64,000 bases of DNA from Methanocaldococcus infernus ME (GTDB lineage: Archaea > AGJL01 > Methanococci > Methanococcales > Methanocaldococcaceae), in assembly GCF_000092305.1 (NCBI RefSeq), contig NC_014122.1:434001-498000 (forward strand), in the 5' to 3' direction. Made by a program: the position numbers and the translations under genes. Under the pieces are notes generated by a model, which had not been told where the DNA came from, ran no database searches, and saw nothing but the letters and a program-made list of their open reading frames with translations. Positions 8,420-19,077 of this stretch are shown in pieces; within the stretch, counting starts at the first letter, position 1; each line of letters opens with the position of its first letter.

Positions 8420-8918
8420 CTTTTTCACCAAGGAATAGCTTCATATCTTTGTCAATTCTCTCTTTTATTTTCTCTACCCCCTCGCCATAACCCTCAAGTT
8501 CAAAAATAACTTTTTCATTATCAACTTTAACCAATATTGAAACATTTCCCATTTTGCTGTAAGCTGTATACTTTTTAACATTTCCTAAGGTTAGCTCATA
8601 ACTTGCCTTAAGCTTAGCCATTAAATAATCAACAAAACTTTCCAAAGCTTTTTTATCTTTCAGTTTGTAAGATAAAATCATCTTTCTTGGTGATATCTTG
8701 TTATTTATCTCTTCAACTTTGTAAACTTTTAACTCATCTTCTCTTTCCAAGCGAGCCAATATTTCATTTAAGAATTCTTCTATATCTTCTAACTCTGCAA
8801 GGATAGCCATCTTCTTAATCTTCTCAATCTTCCCCTTATTTCTCCATTTCTCAATTAAATAATCTATTCTTTTCCTTTCAGAGTCTCTATCATAATCAAC
8901 AATTATTAAATATTTCAT
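8403..8918 (-). CDS. Conserved hypothetical protein, first gene of the block
   Basis: This 171-residue protein of unknown function begins MKYLIIVDYDRDSERKRID. It has an alpha/beta character: a strand-rich start, a charged central helix region and a repeated strand-helix pattern near the C-terminus (VSILVKVDNEKVIFELEGYG). The start at 8918 is preferred over a longer reading frame from 8996 because a TATA box at 8951-8959 would otherwise lie inside the gene. It overlaps the next gene by 17 bases. The first strand followed by DYD might suggest a nucleotide-related fold, but nothing specific can be claimed. Confidence 0.55.
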   Translation of the reverse strand: MKYLIIVDYDRDSERKRIDYLIEKWRNKGKIEKIKKMAILAELEDIEEFLNEILARLEREDELKVYKVEEINNKISPRKMILSYKLKDKKALESFVDYLMAKLKASYELTLGNVKKYTAYSKMGNVSILVKVDNEKVIFELEGYGEGVEKIKERIDKDMKLFLGEKDEFVL

Positions 8919-8950
8919 AATTCCACAAGCTATATTTTTATACCCATAAA

Positions 8951-8959
8951 TTATATAAA
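8951..8959 (-). promoter_or_regulatory. TATA box for the 8918 to 953 gene block
   Basis: The minus strand reads TTTATATAA about 33 bases upstream of the ATG at 8918. Archaeal TATA boxes lie about 25 bases before the transcription start, so the leader would be roughly 10 bases. The 242-base gap from here to the cofA stop is otherwise A/T-rich and shows no gene. Confidence 0.5.
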
Positions 8960-9160
8960 CATTTTGGTCTTTTGGAAATTTTATAAATGTTTCCATTTTG
9001 GAGAATTATATATTTTTATTCAAATTTTTGTAGATTTTATAAAATAAAAAAATCTTTCAAAAAGAATAAAAACAAGCAAAAAACTAAGAAAGAAAAAATA
9101 AAAACCCATCAAGCTAACTCTTTTGATGAAACTTTTTCTAAAAGTTTCCTTCTAAAGGTT

Positions 9161-10504
9161 TCACTTGGAGATAACAATGCTCTTTATATAGCTCATCTCC
9201 TCTATACTATATCTAACCCCCTCCCTACCAAGGCCACTTTTTTTAACCCCTCCAAAGGGCATGCTGTCATTTCTATAGAGGGAAGAGTCATTAATAACAA
9301 CTCCTCCAAATTCAAGCTTCTGAGCAAAGGATAAAGCTTTATTTATATCTCTTGTGAAAACTCCTGAGTGTAAGCCAAACTCAAAGTTAAGCTCTAACAT
9401 CTCCTCCTCTGAAAGTTTAACCACTGGCACAACTGGAGCAAAGGTTTCAGTTTTACATAAAATATTATCTTTATCAACTTCTATAACTGTTGGATAGACC
9501 AAAGTTTTCTCAACCTTTCCTCCAACTAAGATATTTCCTCCTTCCTCTAAGGCTTTATTTATAAGCTCTTTAACCCAGTTAGCATGCTCTAAGCTAATTA
9601 CTGGGCCAACATCTGTTTCTTCTTTAAGAGGATCTCCAACTTTTAACGTCTTTACTCTCTCAACAAACTTTTTAATGAACTTATCATAAATAGATTCATC
9701 TACATAAATAACTCCAACAGAGATACAGACTTGCCCAGCATATAAGAAAGAGCCTTTAACTAATCTTTCAACAGCTCTATCTATGTCAGCATCAGAGAGA
9801 ACAAAGTTAGGATTAACTCCTCCAAGCTCTAAAGTAACTTTTTTAAAGCCAGCCTTTTTTATAATTTGCTCCCCTACCTTTGTTGAGCCAGTGAAAGAGA
9901 TCATGTTAACTTTATCATTAACCACTAACTCATCTCCAACAACATCTCCATAGCCAGTTAGTAAGTAGTAACCTTCAACTCCATACTTTTTTAAACTCTC
10001 CTCTATAATTTTAGCAAGCTCTACACAAACCAAAGGAGCCTTTGGAGAAGGGTGGTGAAGAACAACATTACCAACAGCAAGAGCTGGCCCTATCTTGTGA
10101 GCTGATAGATTTAAAGGAAAGTTATAGGGAGTTATTGCTCCAACTAAGCCTATTGGCTCTCTTTTAGCAATAATTAGCTTCTCATCATCCTCTAAAACTT
10201 CCCCTCTCAACTCTTTAGTGTAAAAAGCAGATAACCTAAAGGTTTTAATAGCTCTATCAACCTCCACCCTCGCCTGTCTAATAGGTTTCCCAGCATCTAT
10301 AGCCAATAGCTTGGCAAACTCTTCCTTTCTTTTCTTTATTTCATTGGCTATTCTTAATAAAATATTGTATCTCTTACTAACTGAAAGATTTTTCATTTTT
10401 TCCTTATTCTCGTAAGCTTTATCTACAGCTTCTCTAACCTCCTCTCTACTAAACTCTCTAATTTCTCCAATCTTCTTTAGTGTGTAAGGGTTATAAATAT
10501 CCAT
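9161..10504 (-). CDS. cofA: Lactaldehyde dehydrogenase, coenzyme F420 biosynthesis (CofA)
   Basis: An aldehyde dehydrogenase of 447 residues from the ATG at 10504. It shows the ITPYNFPLNL cofactor-domain motif, FTGSTKVG, the general-base LELGG and the catalytic cysteine in AGQVCIS. The sequence closely resembles the Methanocaldococcus enzyme that oxidises L-lactaldehyde to L-lactate, the precursor of the F420 phospholactate moiety. The start follows a TGTGAG site; a GTG at 10513 is the alternative. Around EEMLELNFEFGLHSG the usual motif before YGL appears a few residues short, and the N-terminus lacks a short lead segment common in the family. The active site is intact. Confidence 0.82.
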   Translation of the reverse strand: MDIYNPYTLKKIGEIREFSREEVREAVDKAYENKEKMKNLSVSKRYNILLRIANEIKKRKEEFAKLLAIDAGKPIRQARVEVDRAIKTFRLSAFYTKELRGEVLEDDEKLIIAKREPIGLVGAITPYNFPLNLSAHKIGPALAVGNVVLHHPSPKAPLVCVELAKIIEESLKKYGVEGYYLLTGYGDVVGDELVVNDKVNMISFTGSTKVGEQIIKKAGFKKVTLELGGVNPNFVLSDADIDRAVERLVKGSFLYAGQVCISVGVIYVDESIYDKFIKKFVERVKTLKVGDPLKEETDVGPVISLEHANWVKELINKALEEGGNILVGGKVEKTLVYPTVIEVDKDNILCKTETFAPVVPVVKLSEEEMLELNFEFGLHSGVFTRDINKALSFAQKLEFGGVVINDSSLYRNDSMPFGGVKKSGLGREGVRYSIEEMSYIKSIVISK

Positions 10505-10610
10505 AAATCTCACATTCTACATTTGCTATAATCTATTTAGCTTTAAGATTTTTATAATATTTTTCATTAAACCTATTATTTAGTAAATAATGTTAAAGGT
10601 GAATACTATT

Positions 10611-13142
10611 ATGAAACATCTAAAGAATCTATTAATTTTAATATTTTTATTATTGCTAAGTATGGTTTCAGCAAATGTAGTAATTTATAAAATTTGGTCT
10701 CCTTATGATCCTCCATCTAAGCCTATCTATCATATAGATTTGAATGAGCAAACCTTATACTTAGGGATTGTTAATAGAGATGAGTATGCTCATGAGGTTA
10801 CTGTGAGGGTTGAAGCTAATGGTAAAACTTGGGAATATGGGCCTATATATTTAAAACCAAACACACATGTAGAGCATGTTGTTGAAGTAAAGGTTCCTAT
10901 ATCTAAAGATGGACCACAGGATGTTAAAATCTCTCTTTTAGAAGATGGAAAAGTTATAGCTTCAAAAACTGTTAAGGTTTCTCTCTATTTTCCAGTAGAT
11001 GTTAGTAATGTTACTTGCTATGGCTATCCTGTTAAAGATGGAGAGGTTTGCTATTCTCCATGGTTCACTGTAACTTTAAAAAGCAACCCTGTAGCTCAGA
11101 CAGATTACCAAGGGAAGGTTTGGATTGTAGTTAAAAGTGGAAATAAAGTAATTTACAATGGAATAAATGATTCTAAGGAAGTTTATATTCCTTTAGATGG
11201 AGAGGTTAATGTAGATTTCAGAATTCCAAATTTAGAGTTAGACCAAGACTCTTTTAAGATTGAGACTTATGTAAAGATTATGAATATTACCCACTCAGTT
11301 GAAGGTTATGAAAAAACCACAATTAAGAGAGAAGAAGACTATTTTACTTATGAATATGAAAGATTTCCTAAAACCTTTTACTTCCCAATTATTATAGATA
11401 AGATTGAGCTTTACAATAAAGTAGATGAGAACACTACAAAATATATAAAAGAATTTTATAGGAATGTAGATGATGAGGACTTTTTAAATAAATTAGATGA
11501 TAGATATTATTGGGAAACCCTTAAAATTCCAAGACAGTATGTTAAAGGAGAAAAAGTTATTTCATTTATTAAGGTTTATTTAAAAAATAGGTTAGATAGG
11601 AAGTTATCAGCAAAGTTAGTAATTAACTATAGTGACAAAGAAATAGAAAAAGTTATAGACCTAAAAAAATTTGAAGAAAAAAGTATCTTACTACCTCTAA
11701 CTGTAAATCCAGGGAATTTAAAAATTGTGGCTATAGCTTGGCCTATAAAGGAAGAAGCTTATAAACATAAAAAAATAGCTAACTTTAATATAAACCCTGA
11801 AAAAGTTTCTCCAATAATTATTAAAGAAATTATTCCACCAAAAGACAAGTTCCTAAATGATGATGGAATATTGGTTGGAAAAAAGTATAATATTACTCTA
11901 ATTTTATACAATATGTATAATAAGAAGTTAAAAGGTACTGTAGAATCTATTACTAATGTCCCTGAAAGTATAGTTAATATATCTAAAAAAATAAACTTCA
12001 CAATTAAACCATATGAAACTAAAAAAGTAATGATTCCTATAATTTGTAATAAAGAATTTAATGGTGACATTAAATTTAAAATTTCTACAGATAAAGGAGT
12101 TAAAGACATCTGGGGGGCTGTACATATAAACGCCTATCTTCCAGTTAAGGTTTCACAAGTCTATTATCAACCACCAGGAACTGTTAAAATTAACAAAATT
12201 GATGGAGGAGCTTTATATATTAAGGAACCAATAGCAGGGAAAGAAAATAAGGTTTATGTTGTCCTAAATAATCCTCTATCAAGAGATATAAACTGTAAGG
12301 TTTGGGTTGAAGTTATAGATAGGGAAGGAAAAGTTAGAGCTAAAACTAATGTGAAATCTGTAAAAATTCCAAAATTAGGAGAGAAGGAGGTTGAATTTAA
12401 CATATTCTTCAATGAAGGTTTCACTGGCTATACTATAGTTCATGTAGTTCCTGAAGGAACCAATGTTGATATAATCTTTTCAAGAGGTTTAGTTAAGCTC
12501 TGTAGAATTCCAGACACAATAGAGATAGGGAGATACTCAAATGTTGATGTTCTTGGTAAGGAAGTAAATTCAAGAATTTATTTAGTTACTCAGGTTTATT
12601 CTCCAATAACAATAGAGAGTTTAAACTATAGCAATGGCTCAGTTACAGCTGTATTAAAGAATGAGCATTTCCCAACCAATTTAACATTTGAGTGTGGAAT
12701 TGAAAATTCAAACAAAGTTATTGTAACTTTAGCTCCTAAAGAGGTGAAGAAGGTAGAGATTCCAGTAGATCATGTTGAGAAAAAATTAAGATTCTATGTT
12801 AAGCTTGACAAATTCTTATTAATTAATGGAAAACCAGAGCCTTTAGTCATCTTTAGAGATTTAGAAATTAATATTTCAAAAGATATAGAGAATAACTCTA
12901 TCTCAAAAAATGAGAGTAATTTAACTCAATTAGAGAAGAAAGAGAATAATCAAACTCAAATAGAAATAATTGAAAATAACTCTTCCCAGGAAGTAAGCCA
13001 AAGTCTTAATGTTCAAAATTCAAACTCAGAGAATTTAAAGAATATTAATTCTAATAATAGTAATAGTGGAATACTTGGATTTTTATATGGGGTTGTTAGT
13101 GGAGTAGTTTCAACAATATTCTCAATATTTAGGGGTGGGTAG
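10611..13142 (+). CDS. Large secreted or membrane-anchored surface protein with Ig-like domains
   Basis: The ATG at 10611 follows AAAGGTGAAT and gives 843 residues; an in-frame ATG at 10590 lies upstream of that site. A signal peptide (MKHLKNLLILIFLLLLSMVSA) leads into beta-rich CARDB/Ig-like domains containing many N-X-S/T sequons. An Asn/Ser/Gln/Glu-rich linker (about 765-820) and a C-terminal hydrophobic helix ending FSIFRGG follow. This is the layout of an archaeal cell-surface protein anchored through its C-terminus. Its specific role is unknown. It is followed within a few bases by a small winged-helix gene and a methyltransferase gene, which may be co-transcribed. Confidence 0.75.
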   Translation: MKHLKNLLILIFLLLLSMVSANVVIYKIWSPYDPPSKPIYHIDLNEQTLYLGIVNRDEYAHEVTVRVEANGKTWEYGPIYLKPNTHVEHVVEVKVPISKDGPQDVKISLLEDGKVIASKTVKVSLYFPVDVSNVTCYGYPVKDGEVCYSPWFTVTLKSNPVAQTDYQGKVWIVVKSGNKVIYNGINDSKEVYIPLDGEVNVDFRIPNLELDQDSFKIETYVKIMNITHSVEGYEKTTIKREEDYFTYEYERFPKTFYFPIIIDKIELYNKVDENTTKYIKEFYRNVDDEDFLNKLDDRYYWETLKIPRQYVKGEKVISFIKVYLKNRLDRKLSAKLVINYSDKEIEKVIDLKKFEEKSILLPLTVNPGNLKIVAIAWPIKEEAYKHKKIANFNINPEKVSPIIIKEIIPPKDKFLNDDGILVGKKYNITLILYNMYNKKLKGTVESITNVPESIVNISKKINFTIKPYETKKVMIPIICNKEFNGDIKFKISTDKGVKDIWGAVHINAYLPVKVSQVYYQPPGTVKINKIDGGALYIKEPIAGKENKVYVVLNNPLSRDINCKVWVEVIDREGKVRAKTNVKSVKIPKLGEKEVEFNIFFNEGFTGYTIVHVVPEGTNVDIIFSRGLVKLCRIPDTIEIGRYSNVDVLGKEVNSRIYLVTQVYSPITIESLNYSNGSVTAVLKNEHFPTNLTFECGIENSNKVIVTLAPKEVKKVEIPVDHVEKKLRFYVKLDKFLLINGKPEPLVIFRDLEINISKDIENNSISKNESNLTQLEKKENNQTQIEIIENNSSQEVSQSLNVQNSNSENLKNINSNNSNSGILGFLYGVVSGVVSTIFSIFRGG

Positions 13143-13145
13143 ATC

Positions 13146-13481
13146 ATGAGCATAACATTTATTGACCCAATGGTTATTAGATCACTAAACAAAAGTAAGT
13201 TAAGAAAAAAGATTCTATACTATTTATATAAAATATATCCTCATGCAACTTATCTATCTGAGATCTCAAGAAGAGTTAGATCAGATCCAAGTAATGTACT
13301 TGGCTGTCTTAAGGGATTGAATGGAAGATATAATGGACACTTCTCATTAATTGAGTTAGGCTTAGTTGAGTGTAAAGAAGTAAATGGTATGAAGTTATAT
13401 AAATTAACTGAGTATGGTAAAAAAATAGTTGAAGTGCTATTAGATCAAGATAGTGACATTATAGAGTCTTTAAGGTGGTGA
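13146..13481 (+). CDS. Small winged-helix transcriptional regulator
   Basis: A 111-residue protein with a helix-turn-helix of the ArsR/MarR kind (YLSEISRRVRSDPSNVLGCLKGL) and a wing (LIELGLVECKEVNGMKLYKLTEYG), typical of archaeal one-domain DNA-binding regulators. The gene lies three bases behind the surface-protein gene, and its last codons form the ribosome binding site of the methyltransferase gene. It could regulate this three-gene group. Its target and effector are unknown. Confidence 0.75.
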   Translation: MSITFIDPMVIRSLNKSKLRKKILYYLYKIYPHATYLSEISRRVRSDPSNVLGCLKGLNGRYNGHFSLIELGLVECKEVNGMKLYKLTEYGKKIVEVLLDQDSDIIESLRW

Positions 13482-13483
13482 TC

Positions 13484-14581
13484 ATGAAACTCTTTATAGA
13501 TGTTAATGCTGCTGTTGATCATGTTGATAGTGATTTAAAAGAAATAAAAGAAGAGGATGTCAAAACAATTATTAATGAAGTTCTAAGTGAGGTTCTTCCT
13601 GAAGATATGCTATTAAAGAAAAAAATAGAGTTTCTAAATACTACAATTGAGTACTTGAATTATAATTTATTATCAACATTCATAAAACAAGGAATTGAGT
13701 ATGGAATCTTAACCCTAATAGATAGATATAACCCTACAATGGAAGAGCTCTACTCTTTAATTAAGTATCCTAATAAAGACTTTGTAATTAATTATGTAAA
13801 TACAGCAATAAAATTGAACATTCTAAAAGAGGAGGATAATAAAATTAAGGTTAATGAAAATTTTGAAATTAAAATTAAAATGCCAAAGTTTGGGAAAATA
13901 ATTAATGACTATATTATGAAATATAACTATATTACTTACATAACAAGATATGCTCTAATCTCCTATAACCATCCTAAGATATGTATAAACTTTAAGAAAG
14001 ATCCTGATATATGGGACATGATTTTGGGAAGTAACTATTTTAACTTACATAGAGAAGTAGCTTTAGAACTTTTAAAGATTGAAAATGATTCCTATATCTT
14101 AGATGTTGGTTGTGGTTCAAGATCTCCAGCATTCTTTATTAAGCACATCTTCCCAAAAGGTTTTTACATGGGAGTAGATATTTCAAAAGGTTTATTAGAG
14201 ATAGCTAAGAATAGGATAAAAAGAAATGGATTAGATTGTTATGAGCTAAAATGTATGGACTTTTCAGTAGCCATTCCTAAGGAGAAGTATGACTATGTTA
14301 TTTGCTCACATGTTCTTAAGTATGCTCCATCTATAAAAATATTCTTAAATAAGATGATGAAAGCTTTAAGGCCAGGAGGAAAAATTTACTTAGCTGAGGA
14401 ATTTATATTAGATAAGGATGATAATATCTATGTTGAAGTATTTGAATTCTATAATAAATTAAATAATAGGTTTATGAGGTACTACAGCTTAGAAGAAATT
14501 AAAGACATCTTAGAGAGATTAGGATATGACACCAAAATAGAAAGAGCTGGGAAGGGGATAGTGATAATAGAGAAAATTTAA
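13484..14581 (+). CDS. SAM-dependent methyltransferase with helical N-terminal domain
   Basis: The ATG at 13484 is preferred because GGTGGTGATC lies directly before it, inside the end of the preceding gene; the product has 365 residues. The N-terminal half (about 1-180) is mostly helical and looks like the dimerisation/winged-helix part of O-methyltransferases. The C-terminal half is a class I methyltransferase with motif [37 protein letters not shown] and [12 protein letters not shown]. The substrate is unknown. It converges on purL, overlapping its stop by four bases. Confidence 0.75.
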   Translation: MKLFIDVNAAVDHVDSDLKEIKEEDVKTIINEVLSEVLPEDMLLKKKIEFLNTTIEYLNYNLLSTFIKQGIEYGILTLIDRYNPTMEELYSLIKYPNKDFVINYVNTAIKLNILKEEDNKIKVNENFEIKIKMPKFGKIINDYIMKYNYITYITRYALISYNHPKICINFKKDPDIWDMILGSNYFNLHREVALELLKIENDSYILDVGCGSRSPAFFIKHIFPKGFYMGVDISKGLLEIAKNRIKRNGLDCYELKCMDFSVAIPKEKYDYVICSHVLKYAPSIKIFLNKMMKALRPGGKIYLAEEFILDKDDNIYVEVFEFYNKLNNRFMRYYSLEEIKDILERLGYDTKIERAGKGIVIIEKI

Positions 14582-16746
14582 AGCTCTCCCATCATCTTAG
14601 GGAAAGCCTCTTTATAAACCTTTTTCATCTCACCTAAGCTAATACTTATTTTATTATTATTGATTTTTATGCTAAGCTCTTTTCCTCCAACTCTTCCTAT
14701 CACATAACCATCAATCTCTTTTAAAACTTCATTTAAGTTTTCCTCTTTAACAGCTAAGATAATTCTCCCAGAGGTTTCAGAGAATAATAGTAAGTCTTCT
14801 CTTAATTTATTAATATTATAGTTATCTAACTCTACCTCAACTCCAATATTGTTATTTATGCAAAACTTGGCTAAAGCTATTCCTAAACCTCCCCTTGAAC
14901 AGTCTTTAGTTCCACTTATTAATCCTCTATTTATTAAAGAAACCACTTTTTTATAAATCTCTTTTTCCTTCTCTAAATTAACCCTTGGAACCCTTCCAAT
15001 TTCAGAGTTAAAGAGAACTTTATAGTATTCACTTCCTCCCATCTCCTCCTTAGTTTCATTGGTAATAATTAAGATATCTCCTTCCTCCACCTTATTATCT
15101 AAAACTCCTGGAACTTTCTCAATATTATCAATCTTTCCTATCAGTGCTATAGCTGGAGTTGGATTTATAGGATACTCTTTACCCTCTATCACTGTTTCAT
15201 TGTATAAACTAACATTTCCTCCAACCACTGGAATGTCAAAAGAAAAAGCAGCATCAGCTAAGCCTCTTATACATTCTTTAAGTTGCCAGAATCTATCTGG
15301 CTTTTCAGGGTTGGCAAAGTTTAAATTATCTAACATAGCTAAGGGCTTGGCTCCAACACAGGCTAAGTTTCTAACAGCCTCTGCTACAGTGTAAAGAGAG
15401 CCTACATAAGGGTTTAACTTACAGAATCTTGAGTTACAATCAACTGTTAAAGCTATTCCCACTGGATAGGTTTCAAGAATTCTTAGAACAGCTGCATCTC
15501 TTCCTGGCTTTATCACAGTTCTCAACTGGACATCATAGTCATACTGGCTATAGATCCACTCCTTTGAGCAGATGTTTGGGCTCTCTAACAACTTTAATAT
15601 AGCTTCCTCTAAATCTACTCTCTCCTCAATTCTTCCCTCTTTTTCTAATATCCTCTCTTCCTCTTCTCTATCATAGAGAGGAGCATTACATAATAGAGAG
15701 ATGGGAAGATCTACAACCACTTCTCCTTTATACTTAGCTATAATTCTACCTGTGTCTGTAGTTCTCCCTATAACTGCTGCAGGCAAGTCATACTTTTCAA
15801 ATATCTTTATAATTTCCTCTTCACTTCCCTTCTCTACAGCTAACAACATTCTCTCCTGACTCTCTGAGACCATAATTTCATATGGAGTTAGTGGCTCTCT
15901 TAATGGGACATTTTCTAAATATAACTCACAACCTGAGAGACACATCTCTGTAGCAGCCCCTGACAGCCCTGCAGCCCCTAAGTCTTTCATGGCTTTAACT
16001 TTCTTTGTTTTTACAGCTTCTAAGATAGCATCTATTAAACACTTCTCTGAAAAGGCATCTCCAACCTGAACACTTGGCCTTTCCTCTTCACTCTCCTCAG
16101 TTAGATCCTTAGATGCAAAGCTTGCCCCACCAATTCCATCCCTTCCAGTGGAGCCAACTAAAATTAAAGACAATTCTTTCTCCTTAGTTTTTCCTCTAAC
16201 TATATCTTCCTCTTTAACTAATCCTACACAGACAACATTAACTAAGTTATTATAGTTGAAAGATTCATCAAACTCACACTCTCCTCCAACAGTGGGAACT
16301 CCTATTCTATTTCCATAATCCCCTATCCCTCTGACAACTCCATCTATGAGCCATCTAACTTTTTCAACCCTTGGATCACCAAATCTTAAAGGATCTAATA
16401 GAGCTATAGGCTTAGCTCCCATTGATAAAACATCCCTAACAATTCCTCCCACTCCAGTGGCTGCTCCATTATAGGGATCTATGTAAGAGGGATGATTATG
16501 ACTTTCCATAGCTAAGGCTAAGCAAATATTATCCTTCAACCTTATTACTGCTGCATCATCTCCTATTCCAACAACTATATCCTTACTGGTTCTCTCATTT
16601 ATGGTCTTTGAAAACATCCTTAAGAGTTTCTTAGAGGTTCTGTAAGAACAGTGCTCACTCCATAGGTTTTCAAACATAGCCTTTTCTATCTCATTTATCT
16701 CTCTTCCTAATGTTTTTTGGATATATTTTAAATCATTCTCATCCAT
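14578..16746 (-). CDS. purL: Phosphoribosylformylglycinamidine synthase subunit PurL
   Basis: A 722-residue small-type PurL, the ATP-dependent synthetase subunit of purine step 4, which works with PurQ and PurS. The N-terminal [15 protein letters not shown], the [10 protein letters not shown] motif, ESHNHPS, GGIVRD and a duplicated second half ([15 protein letters not shown]) are all present. Length is normal and no break is seen. GTGATAAA precedes the ATG at 16746. It overlaps the DUF457 gene by 19 bases. PurQ and PurS are not in the window. Confidence 0.96.
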   Translation of the reverse strand: MDENDLKYIQKTLGREINEIEKAMFENLWSEHCSYRTSKKLLRMFSKTINERTSKDIVVGIGDDAAVIRLKDNICLALAMESHNHPSYIDPYNGAATGVGGIVRDVLSMGAKPIALLDPLRFGDPRVEKVRWLIDGVVRGIGDYGNRIGVPTVGGECEFDESFNYNNLVNVVCVGLVKEEDIVRGKTKEKELSLILVGSTGRDGIGGASFASKDLTEESEEERPSVQVGDAFSEKCLIDAILEAVKTKKVKAMKDLGAAGLSGAATEMCLSGCELYLENVPLREPLTPYEIMVSESQERMLLAVEKGSEEEIIKIFEKYDLPAAVIGRTTDTGRIIAKYKGEVVVDLPISLLCNAPLYDREEEERILEKEGRIEERVDLEEAILKLLESPNICSKEWIYSQYDYDVQLRTVIKPGRDAAVLRILETYPVGIALTVDCNSRFCKLNPYVGSLYTVAEAVRNLACVGAKPLAMLDNLNFANPEKPDRFWQLKECIRGLADAAFSFDIPVVGGNVSLYNETVIEGKEYPINPTPAIALIGKIDNIEKVPGVLDNKVEEGDILIITNETKEEMGGSEYYKVLFNSEIGRVPRVNLEKEKEIYKKVVSLINRGLISGTKDCSRGGLGIALAKFCINNNIGVEVELDNYNINKLREDLLLFSETSGRIILAVKEENLNEVLKEIDGYVIGRVGGKELSIKINNNKISISLGEMKKVYKEAFPKMMGEL

Positions 16747-17393
16747 TTTATCACTGCTAAGATAATTATAACAACTATTAGTATGTAACCTTCAGTCTTT
16801 TTTAATTTATATCTTAAAGGATAAAAAGCTTTAACTCCTGCTGGAGTTAGGGAATCTCCAATAAGATGTGAGAGGTAACCAAAAAAGAAAGGGATGACGT
16901 AAGAGATAAAGTTAGCTTTATGTGGAAGAAATAAAGAAAGTATGATAGATAGAAAGATAGAAGGAATTATAAGTTTTGAAAAGATTTTTTCACTTGAAAC
17001 CATAGCTAAGCCCAAGATTGGAGCTAAAGGAGAGATTGAAGAGATTCTAAAAATAATGTAGGAGAAAATTAAAGAGATTATAATTAGTGACCAAACAGTA
17101 TGGGTTAAGCCCCTATGCTCTGAAAAGTAAGGAACTATATAAATTAAAAGAGAAAGAACTCCTATAACCAAGAGATCTAAGTTAAATAGTGGAGATTTTG
17201 AGAAGTATAAAATTAAAGCTAAAATTAAAATTCCTAAAGAGATGTAAATGCCTCTCCTTGTTATCTCTTCCTTAACTTCATGATCTAAGTCTGGGAAAAG
17301 AATGCCAGATAAGAGTAAGAAGATATCTTCAGGAGATGAAAAGAAAGGAAGATAGAGAAGGAAGCCAAAGATACAGTGTTCCTTCCAATTCAT
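16728..17393 (-). CDS. Membrane-bound metal-dependent hydrolase, YdjM/DUF457 family
   Basis: A 221-residue polytopic membrane protein with about six helices. The family features are the N-terminal [35 protein letters not shown] and [21 protein letters not shown]. The conserved His and Asp residues of the proposed metal site are all visible. The substrate of DUF457 proteins is not well established. The ATG overlaps the hdrB stop as ATGA, so translation is probably coupled to hdrCB. Confidence 0.85.
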   Translation of the reverse strand: MNWKEHCIFGFLLYLPFFSSPEDIFLLLSGILFPDLDHEVKEEITRRGIYISLGILILALILYFSKSPLFNLDLLVIGVLSLLIYIVPYFSEHRGLTHTVWSLIIISLIFSYIIFRISSISPLAPILGLAMVSSEKIFSKLIIPSIFLSIILSLFLPHKANFISYVIPFFFGYLSHLIGDSLTPAGVKAFYPLRYKLKKTEGYILIVVIIILAVIKWMRMI

Positions 17394-18280
17394 TCTTTTA
17401 ACCCTAACTTCTCTAAGACAGGATCACAGGAAATGAAGTGTAATTCTAAAGCAACATCCTTAGGCTTCATCCCCATAGCTAAACCTAAGAGTTGAGAGTA
17501 GTGTATAACTGGTAGATTATACTCTCTCCCAAACTTCTCTTTTATCTCTATCTGTCCTCTATCAAACTGTAAGTGACAGAATGGACAAACCTCTGTTATG
17601 CAGTCAGCTCCTGCCTTGATCATGTTCTTTAACTTATGTTCAGTTATCTTTAAAGCTACTTCTAAGTTTCTTGCTCTAACTCCCCCTCCAGCTCCACAGC
17701 ACATTTGTTTATCAGCATATTCTATAGACTCAGCTCCAATAGCTTCAACCAGGGCATCAAAGGATCTTGGCCTCTCAGCCTTTTCTAACTTCTTTATATC
17801 AGTTGGCTTTAAGTAGTGGCAACCATAATGGACAGCAACCTTTAAACCCTCTAATGGGAAGACAACATGCTCTTTAATTTTGTCTACACCATACTGGAAG
17901 TAGAGAACTTCAGGGAGATGTCTAACTTCTATAGTTCCTTTGAACTCATAACCATACTTTGATAAAACCTTATTAACCTTTTCTCTTGCTCTATCATTGT
18001 GCTTCAATAAGTGATTAGCTTCAAATAGAGAACCATAACAACCATTACAGATGGTTAAGATGTCTAACCCTCTCTCCTCAGCTACACAGAGGTTTCTTGC
18101 TGCTAAGGTTAGCCATGTTGGTAAGTCAAAGGATCCAAAAACTCCAGGAGCTGGACAGCAAGAAGCTTTTTCAAAAGGATACAACTTTATCCCTAACTTA
18201 TCTAAAGCCTTGTATGTAGCACTCTCAATTCCTGGATATCTGTTAGGAGCTATACATCCTAAGAAAAATAAGAACTCCAT
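17390..18280 (-). CDS. hdrB: CoB-CoM heterodisulfide reductase subunit B
   Basis: A 296-residue HdrB with two cysteine-rich CCG domains: CCPAPGVFG and CNGCYGS in the first, [18 protein letters not shown] and CPFCHLQFD in the second. These bind the non-cubane iron-sulfur clusters that reduce the CoM-S-S-CoB heterodisulfide. The ATG at 18280 follows GGTGAGAGG; an in-frame GTG at 18298 lies before that site. It directly follows hdrC, the usual archaeal order. HdrA is not in the window. Confidence 0.95.
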   Translation of the reverse strand: MEFLFFLGCIAPNRYPGIESATYKALDKLGIKLYPFEKASCCPAPGVFGSFDLPTWLTLAARNLCVAEERGLDILTICNGCYGSLFEANHLLKHNDRAREKVNKVLSKYGYEFKGTIEVRHLPEVLYFQYGVDKIKEHVVFPLEGLKVAVHYGCHYLKPTDIKKLEKAERPRSFDALVEAIGAESIEYADKQMCCGAGGGVRARNLEVALKITEHKLKNMIKAGADCITEVCPFCHLQFDRGQIEIKEKFGREYNLPVIHYSQLLGLAMGMKPKDVALELHFISCDPVLEKLGLKE

Positions 18281-18290
18281 CCTCTCACCT

Positions 18291-18881
18291 TTATTCACTC
18301 ATTTCTTCCCATTTTACTGGAGTTAATTCCTTTAATGTTTTACTTGTTGGACAGATTCCTACTTTCTCACATAACTTCATATCTTGCATTATTCCTCTTA
18401 TATGCTCTAAAACCTCTGGATACTTGTAAGTTGTTGGAGGAACTTCACTTAAACCAAGTTTTTTCCTAACCTCTTTAATTTTATCATTGATTGGCACAGC
18501 ATGACCAGTTAAGTAGACATATAAACAAGTTTTTCTATGAGCTTCAGCCATTAAACCAAGCCTTGCAGCCAAGTTTCTCATAGCTTTTATGATCTCAGTT
18601 ATCTTAACATCCCTTGGACATCTCTCATAGCAAGTATAGCAAGTTGTACACATCCAGAGATCTTCACTCTCTATATATTTGTAAAAGCCCATCAATGCTG
18701 ACCTTATTAAAACTCTCACTCTATAAGCTGTATGTCTCCCACTTGGACAGCCTCCAGTACAGGTTCCACATTGGTAGCATCTTCTAAAGCTTTTTACTAC
18801 TTCCTCTTCTCCAATCTCTTCAGCAACCTTTATTATTTCCTCACTAAACTTAGGGTCAAAGTCCTTATTTGTTAAAACCAT
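18291..18881 (-). CDS. hdrC: CoB-CoM heterodisulfide reductase subunit C
   Basis: A 196-residue iron-sulfur protein with two 4Fe-4S motifs, [12 protein letters not shown] and [12 protein letters not shown], separated by about 45 residues as in HdrC. It passes electrons between HdrA and HdrB. AGGTGA precedes the ATG at 18881. It is the first gene of hdrCB and has a candidate TATA box upstream. Confidence 0.95.
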   Translation of the reverse strand: MVLTNKDFDPKFSEEIIKVAEEIGEEEVVKSFRRCYQCGTCTGGCPSGRHTAYRVRVLIRSALMGFYKYIESEDLWMCTTCYTCYERCPRDVKITEIIKAMRNLAARLGLMAEAHRKTCLYVYLTGHAVPINDKIKEVRKKLGLSEVPPTTYKYPEVLEHIRGIMQDMKLCEKVGICPTSKTLKELTPVKWEEMSE

Positions 18882-18933
18882 AAGGCTTCACCTAAAGCTA
18901 AATTTATTGAAAATAATTTTACTGTTTAGCTCT

Positions 18934-18943
18934 TTAAATATAC
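18934..18943 (-). promoter_or_regulatory. Candidate TATA box for hdrCB
   Basis: The minus strand reads TATATTTAAA about 53 bases before the hdrC ATG, placing transcription start near 18910. The 196-base divergent gap between hdrC and the flavoprotein gene is strongly A/T-rich, with a second TATA-like run near 19020-19027 facing right. No operator repeat was obvious. Confidence 0.4.
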
Positions 18944-19077
18944 TCTATTCTTAGAATGTAGATTAAACACTTTGTATAATTTTAAATTTTTGGATTGTGT
19001 AAGACAAACTTTAATATTATTTAAATATTATTTTTTAATTATTCTTTAAAATATTTAGAGTGTATTGGGGGGTGTTT

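Noticed and set aside
8919-8996. An N-terminal extension of the 8403-8918 protein from 8996
   Set aside because: It would run through a good TATA box at 8951-8959 and has no ribosome binding site.
9030-9110. A-rich stretch between cofA and the gene at 8918, considered as an origin or repeat
   Set aside because: It is simple low-complexity AT sequence with no repeated boxes, no nearby cdc6/orc1 and no skew that could be judged by eye.
17390-18881. HdrB or HdrC as further selenoproteins
   Set aside because: Both frames are complete with all cysteine motifs, and no in-frame UGA or SECIS-like hairpin was found.
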